From Adiantum capillus-veneris (lineage: Eukaryota; Streptophyta; Polypodiopsida; Polypodiales; Pteridaceae), in contig CM043958.1 of NCBI GenBank assembly GCA_014529385.2, positions 122,354,817 to 122,418,816 of the forward strand: a stretch of 64,000 nucleotides of DNA, written 5' to 3'. Of the stretch, positions 41,606-53,880 are shown piece by piece (the stretch's first letter is position 1; every line of letters begins with the position of its first letter). The translations under genes and the position numbers were made by a program. Under the pieces are notes generated by a model, which saw only the letters and a program-made list of their open reading frames with translations, had not been told where the DNA came from and ran no database searches.

Positions 41606-42509
41606 TGTTAGCAGTCAAGCCAGACGGGTGCCCTTCAAGTTGACCCCTTCTTCCTTAAGCCTAAAATTTGATGTACTCTCACTTTTTGGCAAAAGCCTTG
41701 TAATTATTTTGATCATCTTTGATTGAAAGGTGGACAAGCTCTGAGAAGTTGAGGGTAAAATTTGTAATGAGTCTAAGTCCAGTACGGTTGGCCACTGGCC
41801 AAGAGAACCCTAGGTATAAAGTCTAAATTGTAAAGTGGAAAAGGGCATGATGATAAAAAAGTTTTTGGAGGAGTTTGAAGCATACGGCTAAGGGTGATTT
41901 TTCCCTACAACTTGTAATCCACATATCTTGAGTTCTGGTAATGATTTTCAATTCTAAAACTTGCAATGTGTTCCATGTTTGATGCTCTTTCATTCAAGTA
42001 TGTTCATTTTTAATTCTATTGTGATTTTTTACTACAAGTATGAAGGCTAAATCTATTGATTGAGTATGTTCATAAGTGCTTTTGACATTATAACTATAGG
42101 AGAGTGTTCCTAGACCCTAGGGCAACCTATCTGATGTGTTCTGTTGCTATTTTTGAGACCTAGGTTATGATGGATCGTGATTTTGGTACCTCCTTAAAAT
42201 GAAACCAAACTTAGTAGGATAGTGTCTCTAAGCGTTCTTGACCTTCTCCCAAAGTTTTGTAGCATTTGGACTCCGTCTGAGTGCTGAAACAGATTGATGA
42301 CTGAGTGCGGTGACGTAGGACATAGGTACATGGCCACATCCAAGAGCGAGATATTTGCATGTGTTAGGTGTTGAGTCATTTCGTTGGCTCACTTCTGACA
42401 ATCTCAAAGAGTCCCCATGCCCCATCCGAGTAGCTTCCTCAAGTATTGACATTATGTTAGTGTCGAAAAGCTATGCTATAAATGTTTGTCACGACGACCC
42501 GCTAGCACA
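41606..42509 (+). repeat. Probable G2 3' LTR
   Basis: It starts TGTTAGCAGTCAAGCC directly after a purine tract (AGGAAGAGGGTAA) and ends near ...CCCGCTAGCACA. Its end resembles those of the G1 and G4 LTRs (GCTATGCT...GTC.CGACG...). The length, about 904 bp, fits. No 5' LTR partner was recognised at the left end of G2, so the boundaries rest on these signals only. Confidence 0.6.
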
Positions 42510-42890
42510 GGGTGAAAGAGATATTGTTCCAATTGCCGATGGTGTGTCCTCCCAATCGAGAGAATGATTTCTATGTTTTGATGGTGGTAGGTACCATGGC
42601 CATTGGAGCAGTGTTGCTGCAAAAAGTAGGAAGGAGCTATAAGCCTTTCTACTTTGAAAGCAGGGTGATAAGTCCTAGGGAGGCAACCTACACCAAGCAC
42701 AGTGGTGGATCATGGTGCTAGTTTTTTTCTTGTAGGAAGTTCAAAGTGTACCTCATCGTGTAAAAGTTTTATGTGTTTACGGCTAACAATTTGTTGCCTG
42801 AAGTGGTGTTGCACTTAAAGCCAAGAAAGAGGATCCTGAAGTGGGTGATAGAGCTGCAGGAGTTTGAGTTTGAGTTCAAGAGGGTCTAAG
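42510..42890 (+). pseudogene. Gypsy RNase H fragment
   Basis: The open stretch at 42512-42721 reads FYVLMVVGTMAIGAVLLQK, KPFYFESRVISPREATYTK, and continues with frame breaks to WVIELQEFEFEFKRV near 42880. This is the RNase H domain pattern (AIGAVLxQ, SRxLxxxExxYxxxE, Wxxx...EFxFxxxx). It ends in decayed DNA. It differs from the G1 RNase H and belongs to another Gypsy lineage. Confidence 0.75.
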
Positions 42891-45800
42891 TGGTGTGAAG
42901 GACCTAGGCAGGACATGGCTAGCGGAAATGTATGGTATAGGTGGTTTTTTAGTCCAAAAAGGCTCTAGAAAGGGCCAATTGGGATGCCAAGTCAAAGTGT
43001 CCAAAGTGTAGGGATGGTGCTTGAGAATGTAGTGCTTGAGATGCTCTAGAAGCCCATCTAAACGGCTCATCAATGGAGGCAAGGTGTGAAAGATAGAGAT
43101 ATCTAAAGTTGGAATGCATTATCGATCCCCGACGAACAGGGTAGGTATGGGAAGGTGGTTGGAGCTAGTACAAGTGGATAGGGCTGTAGAGCTCAAGTTG
43201 TGAATCTCTAAAGGGAAATTTATGGGAGGTGAAATGTTTATAGGGGGCCAGGTATGTGCCCTCTTGGTAGCATTGGAAATTATGCAATCTAGCATTTTTT
43301 GGGTTTGACCAGGTTCTAGAGGGCAGTATGCGTCATGAAAAGTTAGTAAGAACTGACAAATTTCCAAGCAACAGGATATGCCAAGTTGAAAAAGTATGCA
43401 ATTAGCAATGGAGAGTGGACCGATGTTTTTTCCCAAATTTTACGGCCTCGGATGACATGCTAGGCAAAGCCCAAGTGTGGCAAGAATAGTGGGGGTCTGA
43501 GTACGGGTCGACAACTTTTGGAGGCACCTTGTGGCTTAGGAATCAAATTATCAAGCAGGAGACTAGAGAAGGTTAAAGGGAGTGCTTGAAAAGAATGTTT
43601 TGAGTGGGTTTTTCATGTTTGGGAGGCCCAAGGGGTGGAAGAGCCATGAGCGGCCACATGGCGGTGCAATAATCCCATATGCGCAATGAGGGAGTTGAGA
43701 CCCATGGTATAAGCCCTAGACTATGACCACCCCATTGGTATCCAAGTGAGGGAGAGAGCTCTCCCTTCTCTCATTGCTATGGCGGTCACTCTTGGGTGCT
43801 GCGTGCGCGTTGCACGTGACCAAGTAGGGGCGGAGCCCGGTGGTTTTGGCCAGCGAGGGTTGTGCATGATGGTGGCCAGTTGTGGACTGTTCCCATTGCA
43901 TGGCAATGCGTAGGGTGATGATGTGGTAGGGATTCCTACTACTTGCATCAAACGATGTTGGCTGCCCATCCAATCTTTTGAAGACAAAAGGGCAAGGAAC
44001 TAGCACTAGATCTAGTGGCCCCCCCCCCCCCCCCCCCCCCGTACTCCTTGAGCTCAAGAATGTAGTGAGTGAGAGAGAGTGAGAAAAGTGATTCAGAGAC
44101 CTCCAAGCTAGTGGGAAAAGGTCCAACAAAATGAAAGTTTCCAAAAGACGCCAGTGCTCCCCTATACCCCTTTTTTTATTATTATAAAGGGTTTTTCTTT
44201 TGTTCTTGAACAATTGAGTACAAAAGAGCCAAGTGTGATTTTTGGAGGGTTTTTTTTTTGTATAAGCTCTCCATTTGGGTGGTGCTTGGATGATTGTATG
44301 TGCACTGGCTAAGCAATTGAAAGTTATTGCCCCCCGTTTTTTTGGCATTGATTCACCCTCCCCCTCTCTTTTCTCTTGCTCTTTGCGTGTGTCGGTGTTG
44401 ACAGAAGTGTCTGCCCACCACTGCCTGTTTTTGGTGCGAAGGGAGTGAAAATTTGAGCAGTGGTGTACGTCGGGTGTGTTGAAGTGAGCCTTGTTGGTGT
44501 ACTTGAGTTAAATGGCATTCTTGCTAGCATGCATGTGTTGAGGGGTGTGCAAGCAATGACCTACGAGTGTGAATTCTATCTTTTGAAGGTGTTTCTAAGA
44601 GGATAGGCCCTAAGCTATAGTGAGGCAACTGTGTGTGTTTTGGGTGTGTTCCCCATTCCCCCCCTCCAACGTGTCTCCTTAGCTAGTGAGCTCTAGTATG
44701 ATTTGAATACATAGTATGTATTTGTGCAATGGCATGCCAATGGACTTTGTAGAGGTAGAGGTGGAGGGGGATTTCTCTAGTGAGACACAATAGGTAATGT
44801 GAGAGCCTATGCATACAGAGGTAGTGCAGGTATGCTGCCTACAGAGACATGCAAAGATAACAAAAATGGAGTTCTTTTATATGCTCATGCTAGAGGGTAA
44901 TGAGTTGATGCCAGGACACATAGTTCTACCTATGGATGAGAAGGACATAGCACCATCTATGTTCGGCATTGACACATCCATACATGATAAGTAGTCCTAA
45001 TGATGTAGTTCATGCAAATAGTATTGATGGCTAGTACAATGAGATTTACATAGATTTCATTATTGTTTGGGTGTCTCATGTATGACCTACTAGTGCCAAG
45101 GCCCGTCCTAGCAGATGTGGTGGGAGCATTTGCAGCAGGTATTTTCAGTCATAAATTACTAACACTAGCATGATTCATTATGGAGCTATGTAGACCATAC
45201 AGAGTTTTGTGAAAGATTTACATGTAGGCTCTAACATGCATACACATACTTGCCTATCACTGGAGCAGACACAATTGCATGTAGATAAAGAGAGCAAGCT
45301 AGTGGGCATAGGTTAAGAGAGTTTCTCACCTATTTTTCTTGTATGTACTAGTAGTCTAGCTAGTAGAACCCACTCATTGGCACATTTTCCTTTAATTGGG
45401 AGGTTGTTTGGGTAAAGGTGACGTGCCTTTTTTCGGGGCTAGGCATCGTTGTTCGACCACCCACTAACCACTACCTTCCTTATTCATGTACATATATATT
45501 GAATAAACTTGCTCCTCTTGAGAGGTTTGCTTCACTTACACAATAATATTTTCTCTCTCTCCTATTTCCTGCATGCACGCACACAAGCATATGCATACTC
45601 ATTAGAATTATGATTCACGTTTCTTCACATCAGCTTGCATTGAGATTTTCCAAGTTATTTTGCAGGGCCTTTGGAATCTATACTAGGCGATACTTTGAAA
45701 TCTGGTCACTATTTGCCTTGCTTATCAACACTTCTTCATATTTCAAAGAGTTATGGTCTTTTTGGACCAAATTTGTCTTGCCTTGCTTATAAACGCTTCT

Positions 45801-46110
45801 TCAAATTTCAAAGATTTAAATGGCCTTTTTGCCTCGATAGTTTTTCCTTGACTTGTACAGCCCAAACCAACTATGCTCCACCAACTATGCTTTTCTAAGC
45901 TAGAATAATAACCATATGTAGACCTTAAGGACCCCAATGAAGGAAAAGAAGAGAGTGAATGAGATCGGGGCCATGAGATTTCAGTTTTGTAGGAAAAATG
46001 ACAGGAAAAATCAAACAAAGGAGCCAAGAAAAAAGAGTTGAAACAGCCTCAAGGGTAAGAAGATGCAGATGCATGCCCAAAAGGTTTGATAGGTCAAGTG
46101 CAAAAGAGCA
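42891..46110. other. Decayed intergenic DNA
   Basis: No intact gene. It contains a 22-base poly-C run at 44019-44040 and an unclassified dispersed repeat (45330-45520). A 210-codon - strand ORF (43716-44348) crosses the poly-C run and has no recognisable domain. It probably contains old LTR sequences I could not delimit. Confidence 0.35.
45330..45520 (-). repeat. Dispersed repeat, related to 9.18-9.34 kb
   Basis: The reverse complement shares ordered patches with 9180-9335 (AATAAGG, GTGG, GGCACG-CACCTTTACCC). See that entry. Confidence 0.45.
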
Positions 46111-46127
46111 CGATGGATAATTCTATC

Positions 46128-48772
46128 TACCATATCCCTCCTAATGTGCTAGAGGTCAAAGAAAATTGGCCTAAGGCACTATGGGATATAGTCAAGAAAG
46201 CTATAGATGAGAATCAGGCATGGGGTTAAGCACCCATTGTTGAAGTCAACCTTGGCAAAGGCATAATGGATATCGACATGCAATCCATGTACGGTGACCA
46301 AGGAACATAGAAATTAGAGAGTAGTAGGGAGGAAATATTTAGGGAGTTTCCTTCTTACCATCACAACCAAGGACCCTCAAGAAAATCATAGATTCTCATG
46401 GGCTACAAGAACTCATGTGAGGGGAGATCTGACATTATGATCCTACCATCACAACCAAGGACCCTCAAGAAAATCATAGATTCTCATGGGCTACAAGAAC
46501 TCATGTTAGCACCAGTGAGGTATATGCTAATAGTAGTTGAGCTACTAAAAGTCAGACCACATATGTGGAAGGATGTTGGAAAATATCTTGAGAAACTCGG
46601 AATCCAAAACCCAGTTGAAACTCTAAATAGAGAAATGGAGGATTGAAACCAACCCAAAAAGAATGTGAAACCAGTTCTTATAAACAAAGTTGGTGATTAT
46701 TGCAAAGGTGAAGAGGTGAACACCACATTGCTCATAGAGTACGAATGAATAGAAACCATTGCTATCTTGGACATTGGAGCGGGGTTGCCATTGTCACCAA
46801 ATTGATTTGAGAGAAATGGGGAAAAACTACCCTTAGAAGAACATGGATGAAATTGCAGTTAGCTGATGGCTATATTGCAAAGCCTATTGGAATTCTAGAA
46901 TAGGTGATGATGACTTCTTGTGGAATTGAGTATATACATACATTTTCAATAGTAGGTTTCGGTACTACATGCTACTCTAGGAACTCCATTCATGTGCCAT
47001 CTAAAGATGGTCCAAGATTGGGGGTATGATTATATATACTTGCATCACATGGAGATCACTACCTTCACCAATTTAAGCAACCATAGCTAAAGAGACGTAT
47101 GGAGAACACCTATAGCAGATTTTGATTTGATGACTGCTTCAAAGTTTGTGGTTATACTCTAAAGATCGCTTGTGGATGTGTGGAGCTTCAAATTTTGATA
47201 GTTCCATAAAAGAAAAGTGCAAGCCAGATAGACCATTTGAATATTCCAACCATATACATGAACCATTTCCCAAAGAAGGAATGGAACCCTTGGAGTGGAA
47301 TCAATTTTGGGCCACCTTAGATGTGTGTGTCAATGAGATCACACCTACCAAGTTTTGTGATGACAATGGCCTAGACTTGGTTCCTCTTTGCATGATGAGT
47401 GTGAATCCAAAAAGAGATAATCAAGAAACAACCAAGGATAATGAAGTGACACTAGAATTAGAGACTGAAATGCAGTGTTTGTGTATCCAAGATGAGATTT
47501 CTACTCGAGATCTTACCATAGAGAATGACTCGAGCAATATCCTAGGGGATAATAAGAAGCCAAGTACTGAATGTTACTATGACACCCTTGACACTCATGA
47601 ATACTTAGACCTTGGTATAGATGACAAAAAATCAAAGTTAATAAAAGTGATCCAAAAACAACATTTCCAAAGTTCTTTGATTTCCCAAAACAAAAACCCA
47701 AAAGACAACAACGTTACATGAAATAGCGCACAAAAAGTGGGGTAAGAAACAACCCGATGCCACAAATTGACACATTCCTACTTGAGATTGACGGAAGCTC
47801 TCGATTGCATAAAGGACAAAATAAGCGGAAAACCCTCAACACCTCCTTGGATGAGTATTTGAAACCAAAAAAATGACAAATGACAAAACCTCCCAAAGAT
47901 ATACCGAAGAAGGTGGATGTTGCTATCGATTCTTGATGGACAAAGGTTGAGAAAAAAAGAGATATAGTGGATTGAAAAGGACATTGAAAGAGGTGTGGAC
48001 AATGGAAATGGAAAGTAAAAACAAAAACAAGGAAGATGAGAAATGACAGAATAAGTGTACCATCTCATTATAAGAAGTACACTATTCAAGATCGCAAAAT
48101 TATTGTTGAACAGGCTAAACCAGGGAAATCTTATGATGGACCTTAGGATGCTAAAAGAATTGATATAGTAGAGCAAGAGAAGAGCCCAAAACCACTTATA
48201 TTGCTACAGATCTATCTCCAGATGAAGAGGAATTATTGATTCAGATGCTCAAAGAGTATTAGGATATGTTTGCCTGGTCTTATAAGGACTTTAAGGGATT
48301 TGATCATGCCATTTGTCAGCATACAATTACTTTAAAGATTGGTGCTAAGCCAAGTAGACAATGCCCTTATACTTACAATGAAACCAAGAAAATTAAAGAA
48401 GAGATTGATAAGTTGAAGGAAGTTGAATTTATCTATGAAATTGAACACACAGATTGTGGGTGTCCCTAATTGTGGTGATACCTAAGAATAATGGTAAGTT
48501 AAGAGTGTGCGTCAATCTTAAAAAAAGTGATTGTAGCTACCATCCATGAAAATTATCCTCTTCCTATCACTAACCATGTCTTGGAACGAGTAGCAAAAGC
48601 GTGCATATAGCTTATTGGATGGATTGTTAAGCTATAATCAATTGGTTATTAAACCAAAGGATTGGCACAAAATAGCCTTTCCTGCTGAGTGGGACATTTT
48701 TGCATACCGAGTAATACCTTTTGGGTTGAGGAACACACCTACCACCTTCCAAAGACTCATGGCTCATGCTGT
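46128..48772 (+). pseudogene. G3: gag C-terminus to RT (decayed, first part)
   Basis: A third copy of the G1/G2 family on the + strand. In order: a gag C-terminal piece (APIVEVNLGKG near 46230), the gag-protease bridge (46470-46645), protease 1 with AILDIGAG in place of DSGAG (about 46765), a linker ORF (47146-47721; LWMCGASNFDS, EPLEWNQFWATLDVC, TKFCDDNGLDLVP), pol N-terminus (VPSHYKKYTIQDRK near 48058-48100), and RT (MFAWSYKDFKG, EEIDKLKEVEFIYEIEHTD, FPAEWDIFAYRVIPFGLRN) ending at LMAHA, where the Copia element interrupts. Many stops and shifts are present. It resumes at 53881. Confidence 0.85.
46356..46507 (+). repeat. 88-bp tandem duplication in G3
   Basis: TACCATCACAACCAAGGACC through GGGCTACAAGAACTCATG occurs at 46356 and again at 46444. 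The duplication lies across the gag-bridge boundary and disturbs the frame. Confidence 0.9.
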
Positions 48773-48999
48773 TGTTGGAATTAGAGTTGCAAGAAAACAC
48801 ACACGGCGTGGAGAAGACAAAGGAAGCTCAAGGCGCACAACAAAGAGTATATTACTTAGTGTGCAATGGGAAGATAGATAGCCCTAGAATGATGGGCGTA
48901 TATATAATGCGCGGGGGGAAAACCTCCCAGTGAAGGAAAAAATGCCATGGCGGTCCTAAGTGTGTTCACATACATCACTACCACATATATATGGTAACA
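48773..48999 (-). repeat. C1 3' LTR
   Basis: TGTTGGAATTAG...TATGGTAACA. It matches 53664-53880 with scattered differences. A purine-rich tract in sense (CCAAGGGGGATT, 49000-49011) abuts its interior side. Confidence 0.85.
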
Positions 49000-49059
49000 A
49001 ATCCCCCTTGGAGTGATGCGGTGAACGAGAGCGAGCACATAGAGTAAAGGGAAGTGCCA

Positions 49060-51012
49060 TGCCTTGAGGACATGATTAGTCCACAAAGGGAAGTAATCCC
49101 AAAGCATTACGAAAAGCTTCAAACTTCTCATGAGACAATGCCTTTGTGAAAAGGTCTGCAAGGTTGTCATGTGTTGGCACATAAGCCAAGCTGATCTCTT
49201 CTATTTAGAGTCTCTCCCTGACATAGTGGTAGTTCATCTCAATGTGCTTTGCGCAAGCATGAGAAACTAGGTTCCTTGTAATTGTCAATGCGCTCTGACT
49301 GTCAGTGTAGATAGTGTTGGCAGTGTCTTGTCCAACACCCAAATCAGCCATAAGGCGTCTGAGCTATACACATTCAATTGTAGCTGTGAAGACTTTCATG
49401 TACTCAGCCTCACAATTAGAAGTGGCCACAATAGGTTGCTTCTTTCTCAATCATGATATACATGAACTGCTAAGCATGCAACAAAAATCACTTGTGGACA
49501 CTCGTGTGTCAAAACAACTAGCTTAATCTAAGTCTGGAAAAGCATGTAAGACTGGCGGTAATGATCCCCCCTTGGGATAAAACAAGCTAAGATGTAAAGT
49601 GCCACTCAAGTAGAAAATAATCCTCTTGACATCCTGCCAATGCTTAGACCATAGGCTATGCATAAATCTGCTGACATGTGAGACTGCAAATTTAATACAC
49701 GGCGTCGTGTTGCATACATAAATGAGGCAACCAATAGCACTTTGGTAAAGAGTGACATCAGCAGGATCACCAACATCACGAAGACTCAGTTTCAAACCTG
49801 TTTCCATGGGAGTGGAAATAGGTTTACAATCCTCAAGCCAAACTTACATAGCAATGTCTCTATGTAACTTTTCTGACACAAGGCAATACCACCATCACAC
49901 TGCTTAATTTGTATACCCAAGTAATGATGCAACAGCCCCAAATCTTTCATCTTGAAAGTAACATTCAAATCAGCCTTAAATACATCAATATGTCTCTCAT
50001 TTGGTCCAGTGATCAACAAATCATCCACATAAAGAACCACAATGAGAAGTACATCACCCTCAAGCTTTACATACAATGTACTTTCTATTGGACTGTTACA
50101 AAAGCCTCGTTTTACCAAACGAGTGTCAACCTTCTCATACCAAGCACAAAGATAACTTCAACCCATACAAATTTTCTTACATCTGCACACTTTATCATCT
50201 TGTACTTTATTGACAAAGCCATGAGGCTACGTTACATAAAAATCCTCAAATATGTCACCAGTCAAGAAAGCAGTAACAATGTCAGATTGATGTACGTCCC
50301 AACCAAAATGAGCTACCAATGCACATAGAAAATGCACAGTAGTCATACAGAAAGTGGGAGAAAAAGTCTCTTCATAATCTATGCCTTTTTGTTGTGCATA
50401 ACCTTTTGCAACAAGTCAAGCCTTATGGCGTTCAATATCACCATCTGGCTTACGTTTCAATTTGTAAACCCACTTTGTACCAATGAAAATTTTTCCAGGA
50501 GGAAAATCACATAAAGTCCATGTGTCATTTTCTATAAGTGCATCATATTTTGATTGCATGGTAGCCATCCAATTTTTTAAATTTTGTGCTTCATCAAAAG
50601 ATAGAGGTTCCTCAACATCATGTAAGTTAGACACAGCCGAAGCATAACAATCTGATGCATAAGATGCATGACGAGAACCTGAACGAGTACGACTAGACAA
50701 AGGTGCATCCAATTTATTGTCACACAAAGTATGCACCAGTGATTTAGGCATACCTCTAGACTGCTCATTCTTAGCCCTTTTCTCATCAAGTACATCATGT
50801 ACATCTGCATCAGTAATAGGCTGATCTATAACATTTTTAGAAACCCCCATAGGCTCTACATTTACTTCATTAGAATTTACATTTGAACTTCCACCAGTGA
50901 AAAGAGACAACAAAGTGTCATAAATGTCACGTGAGTTGACGTTAGTGTGTCTAGTACATGACAGCAAGGGCTGAATAGAATCTTCCACAAACACAACATC
51001 CCATGAGACCAA
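49060..51012 (-). pseudogene. C1 reverse transcriptase and RNase H
   Basis: 51012-50416 carries the IN-RT linker and RT start (ENDTWTLCDFPPGKIFIGTKWVYKLKR). After a stop come KGYAQQKGIDYEETFSP and, at 50118-49792, VVLYVDDLLITG (the YVDD catalytic box), LGLLHHYLGIQI and CQKSYIETLL. 49807-49523 has YQSAIGCLIYVCNTTPCIKFAVSHVSRFM. RNase H remnants continue to about 49.06 kb (THDNLADLFTKAL). These are Copia-specific motifs. Frame changes occur between segments. Confidence 0.88.
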
Positions 51013-51097
51013 GGTATTCTTGTTTGCAGATGATACAGCCTGTAACCTTTGCTTTCAGCACTATAACCAACAAAAATACATTTGATAGCCTTATCAT

Positions 51098-52455
51098 TCA
51101 ATTTTTTGTGTTGTGTTTATAACACCAAAGCATATGCCAAACAGCCAAAAACACGCATGTGCTCAATAGAAGACTTTCTATCATGCCATGCTTCATATGG
51201 ACTAATAGACTGCAAAGCTTTTGTAGGACACCTATTAAGTACATAAGTGGCACACATGATGGCTTGAAGCCAAAATGACTGTCGGCAAAGCTTGACTTTT
51301 GACCATACATCGTGCAACTTCTGTAAGTGACTTGTTTTTCCTTTGAGCAACACCATTTTGCTGAGATGGCACTGTACATTGGTGTTTTATCCCACCACTA
51401 GCCAGAAATGCATTAAATTCATGAGGCATATAATCCCCCCCTCGATCGGAACGGAGGGTGCCCATAGTACATTTTGAGGCATTTTCAGCCATAGCTAGAA
51501 ATTGTTTGAAGCACATAAATACTTTGTACTTCTCTTTAAGCAAAAATACCCATGCATGCCTGGAGTAATCATCAATGAAAGTCACAAAGTAAAGGTAATT
51601 GCCCAAGGACAGAGTTTGCATGGGCCCACAAACATCACTATGCATAAGTTGCAACTTGCATGCGGCCCTAACTGAACCATCCTTGGGAAACTGTGAACGT
51701 TGCATCTTACCCAAAATACAGCCTTCACAAACATGTTTGACACGTGTTTCAAGAGGTGGCAAAGAAGCAACCATATCAGATTTCTGCAGACGTAGCAAAC
51801 TGGAAAAATTCAAATTTCCAAAACGTGCATGCGAAAGTTTTGCATCTGAAATAGCCTTAGAATCCACAACTCCATTTGTATAATTTTGCCCATACTTGTC
51901 ATAAAAAGTGAGCTTATATAGCCCACAACATAAAATGCCAGATGCAATAGTTTCATCATTGAAACTCACATCATGTACTGTATATCTGTCATCCACAACT
52001 TTGACTAGAAGACCGAGTCTAGCAAGTGCAGATACAGACAAGAGATTCTTCTTGATGCCAAGTACATAAAGTGCATCAAGAAGTGTGAAAGAACTGCCAT
52101 TTGCGGCATTAAGCACAATCTTTTCAACTTCCTGAATCGGATAAGAGGCATTGTTGGCACAAGTAACTGAATTCCCCTGAGGGACAGATTCGGGGGAGGT
52201 GAATAAATCACGATGTGAGGTAATGTGCTTTGTAGCACCACTGTCAAAATACCACACATGTGAATCTGCAGCAACTGACATGCATGCATCATGGACATCA
52301 GGATTATAAGTGTACTCTGCACTAAAAATCCATTCTGCATCAACATCACCATCACATTCTCCTTTCATAGAAGACTGAACAATAGCTACATTTGTAGTGG
52401 AACCAGCATTAGTAGTGGAACCAGTCTCTTTCTTCTGAGCCTCGTTGGCCTTCAA
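51098..52455 (-). pseudogene. C1 protease and integrase
   Basis: The Copia protease motif WYFDSGATKHIT lies near 52230. The pre-integrase zinc motif includes LSHARFGNLN and CEGCILGK. The integrase core follows: HSDVCGPM, FVTFIDDYSRHAWVFLL, LRSDRGGDY and QNGVAQRKNKSL. The catalytic glutamate of the usual VAERKN block is glutamine here, so integrase is probably dead. The frame shifts near 51.24 kb, and the integrase C-terminal part continues at 51379-51098. Confidence 0.88.
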
Positions 52456-53341
52456 CTTAGGACACTACTTGATCAAGTGATCATTAGCTTTACGATAATG
52501 GAAATGCAACTTCTTTTGCCCTTATCACCAACATTTTCAGACAAATTAATGACAACAGAAGCATTAGGAACAAGTGATTTTCCACTCGCAAAAGAATCAT
52601 AAGAAGTGGTTGCATTGTTGTTACCAACTTTTCTTTGAGCATCAATAAAGGCCCATTCAATTGCACGTTGTCTAGTCCTATTTTGTTTTGGAAAACAACT
52701 CTTGCAATAGCAATGTGCATAATACATCAAACTTGGCAACTTCAAGATATCCTTGGGTCATAAGCAGTAGTTGCAAAAGTCTGGTAAGAATCTGGTAAGG
52801 CATCAAGGACAGTCTGCACAAGGGATTTGCCTGAAATGACTTCTCCTACATAAATAAGTTTCTCATTGATATCCTTGACACTAGCAAGGAACGTGTCCAT
52901 GTCATCTTCCTCATGCATAATCTTTGACTCTAGCTCTTTACGTGGCACTGTAATTTTTGCCTCATTGAGACTTTCATAAAGAATAGCCAGAATATCCCAA
53001 GCCTGTTTTGCAGATTTTGCTGAACAAATGTGAGGAGTAATAGTGCGCTTCACAAAAACGCAATCAATGCATGAGCCTGTGCATCTTTTACATCCCAACA
53101 AGCTTGTTCTTCAATAGGCAAAACAACTCTAACAACAACAATCCTTGTAGCAAGACCTGCAACATCCTCAACATCTCCTGTATCGCAGAACAAGGACGTA
53201 CATCAATGCCTTGCACAATGTTCCAAATGCCCTTCAACACAAGAACATGTTGCATCATAAAGCCCACATAGGGTAATTGTCCCCATTTAATCTGTCCTCA
53301 ACATCAAACATCTTGAACACATCTGTGTTGTTGCCAGCCAT
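52456..53341 (-). pseudogene. C1 gag
   Basis: It starts at an ATG at 53341 (MAGNNTDVFKMFDVEDRLNGDNY), followed by early stops. 53101-52742 reads KSAKQAWDILAILYESLNEAK and LDALPDSYQTF, the UBN2-type Copia gag pattern. The zinc-knuckle region near 52.47 kb (HYRKANDHLIK, then CPKLKANE) has lost its first cysteines. Confidence 0.82.
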
Positions 53342-53646
53342 GGTAAATGATGCACCTAATGTGAAAAATGCCCAAAAAGAGGAGAAGGAAATTGGGAACA
53401 ACACATGCTATACAACACAAACCATAAAAGCCTATGAGGGACTTGTTTTGCAAAAAACAGCATTGAAAAAATTTCTACACAAAATGACAAAATAGCATAT
53501 GCAGTTTTGCATGTAGTGGAAAAGGAGGCCAAAATGAACCTCAATCATAAATGAGTCGACCTGCAAATGCTCGCAGCTAACTGAAATCAGAGAAAGTGAG
53601 CAGGCGTGAGCTGGAGCTGTTGGCAACTAAGCCCGAGAGGATACAA

Positions 53647-53661
53647 CCTGCTCTAATACCA
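53647..53661 (-). other. C1 primer binding site (initiator tRNA-Met type)
   Basis: The - strand reads TGGTATTAGAGCAGG next to the 5' LTR, one mismatch from the common TGGTATCAGAGC. Confidence 0.85.
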
Positions 53662-53663
53662 AT

Positions 53664-53880
53664 TGTTGGAATTAGGGTTGCAGAAAAACACACACTGCTT
53701 GGAGAAGACAAAGGAAGCTCAAGGCACACAACAGAGTGTATATTACATAGTGTGCAATGGAAAGATATATAGCCCTAGAATGATGGGTGTATATATAATG
53801 CAGGGAAAAAACCTCCTAGTGAGGGAAAAAATGCCCCGTCGAATGTGTTCACACACATCACTACCACATGTATATGGTCA
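53664..53880 (-). repeat. C1 5' LTR
   Basis: Starts TGTTGGAATTAGGG and ends ...TATATGGTCA. It is the partner of 48773-48999, with a small internal deletion near 53840 and a shortened end. Confidence 0.85.

Larger units (their letters stand above)
48773..53880 (-). mobile_element. C1: Ty1/Copia element inserted in G3
   Basis: 5.1 kb with related terminal repeats of 227 and 217 bp, - strand coding order gag-PR-IN-RT-RNase H (Copia order), an initiator-Met-type PBS and a purine tract. It interrupts the G3 RT: LMAHA lies to its left and FTEYFRIFLEIYMDN to its right. No clean target duplication is visible, and the right LTR lacks a few terminal bases. Many stops and shifts show an old, inactive copy. 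Confidence 0.92.

Noticed and set aside
43716-44348. 210-codon - strand ORF
   Set aside because: It crosses a 22-base homopolymer and has no domain. Length is explained by base bias.
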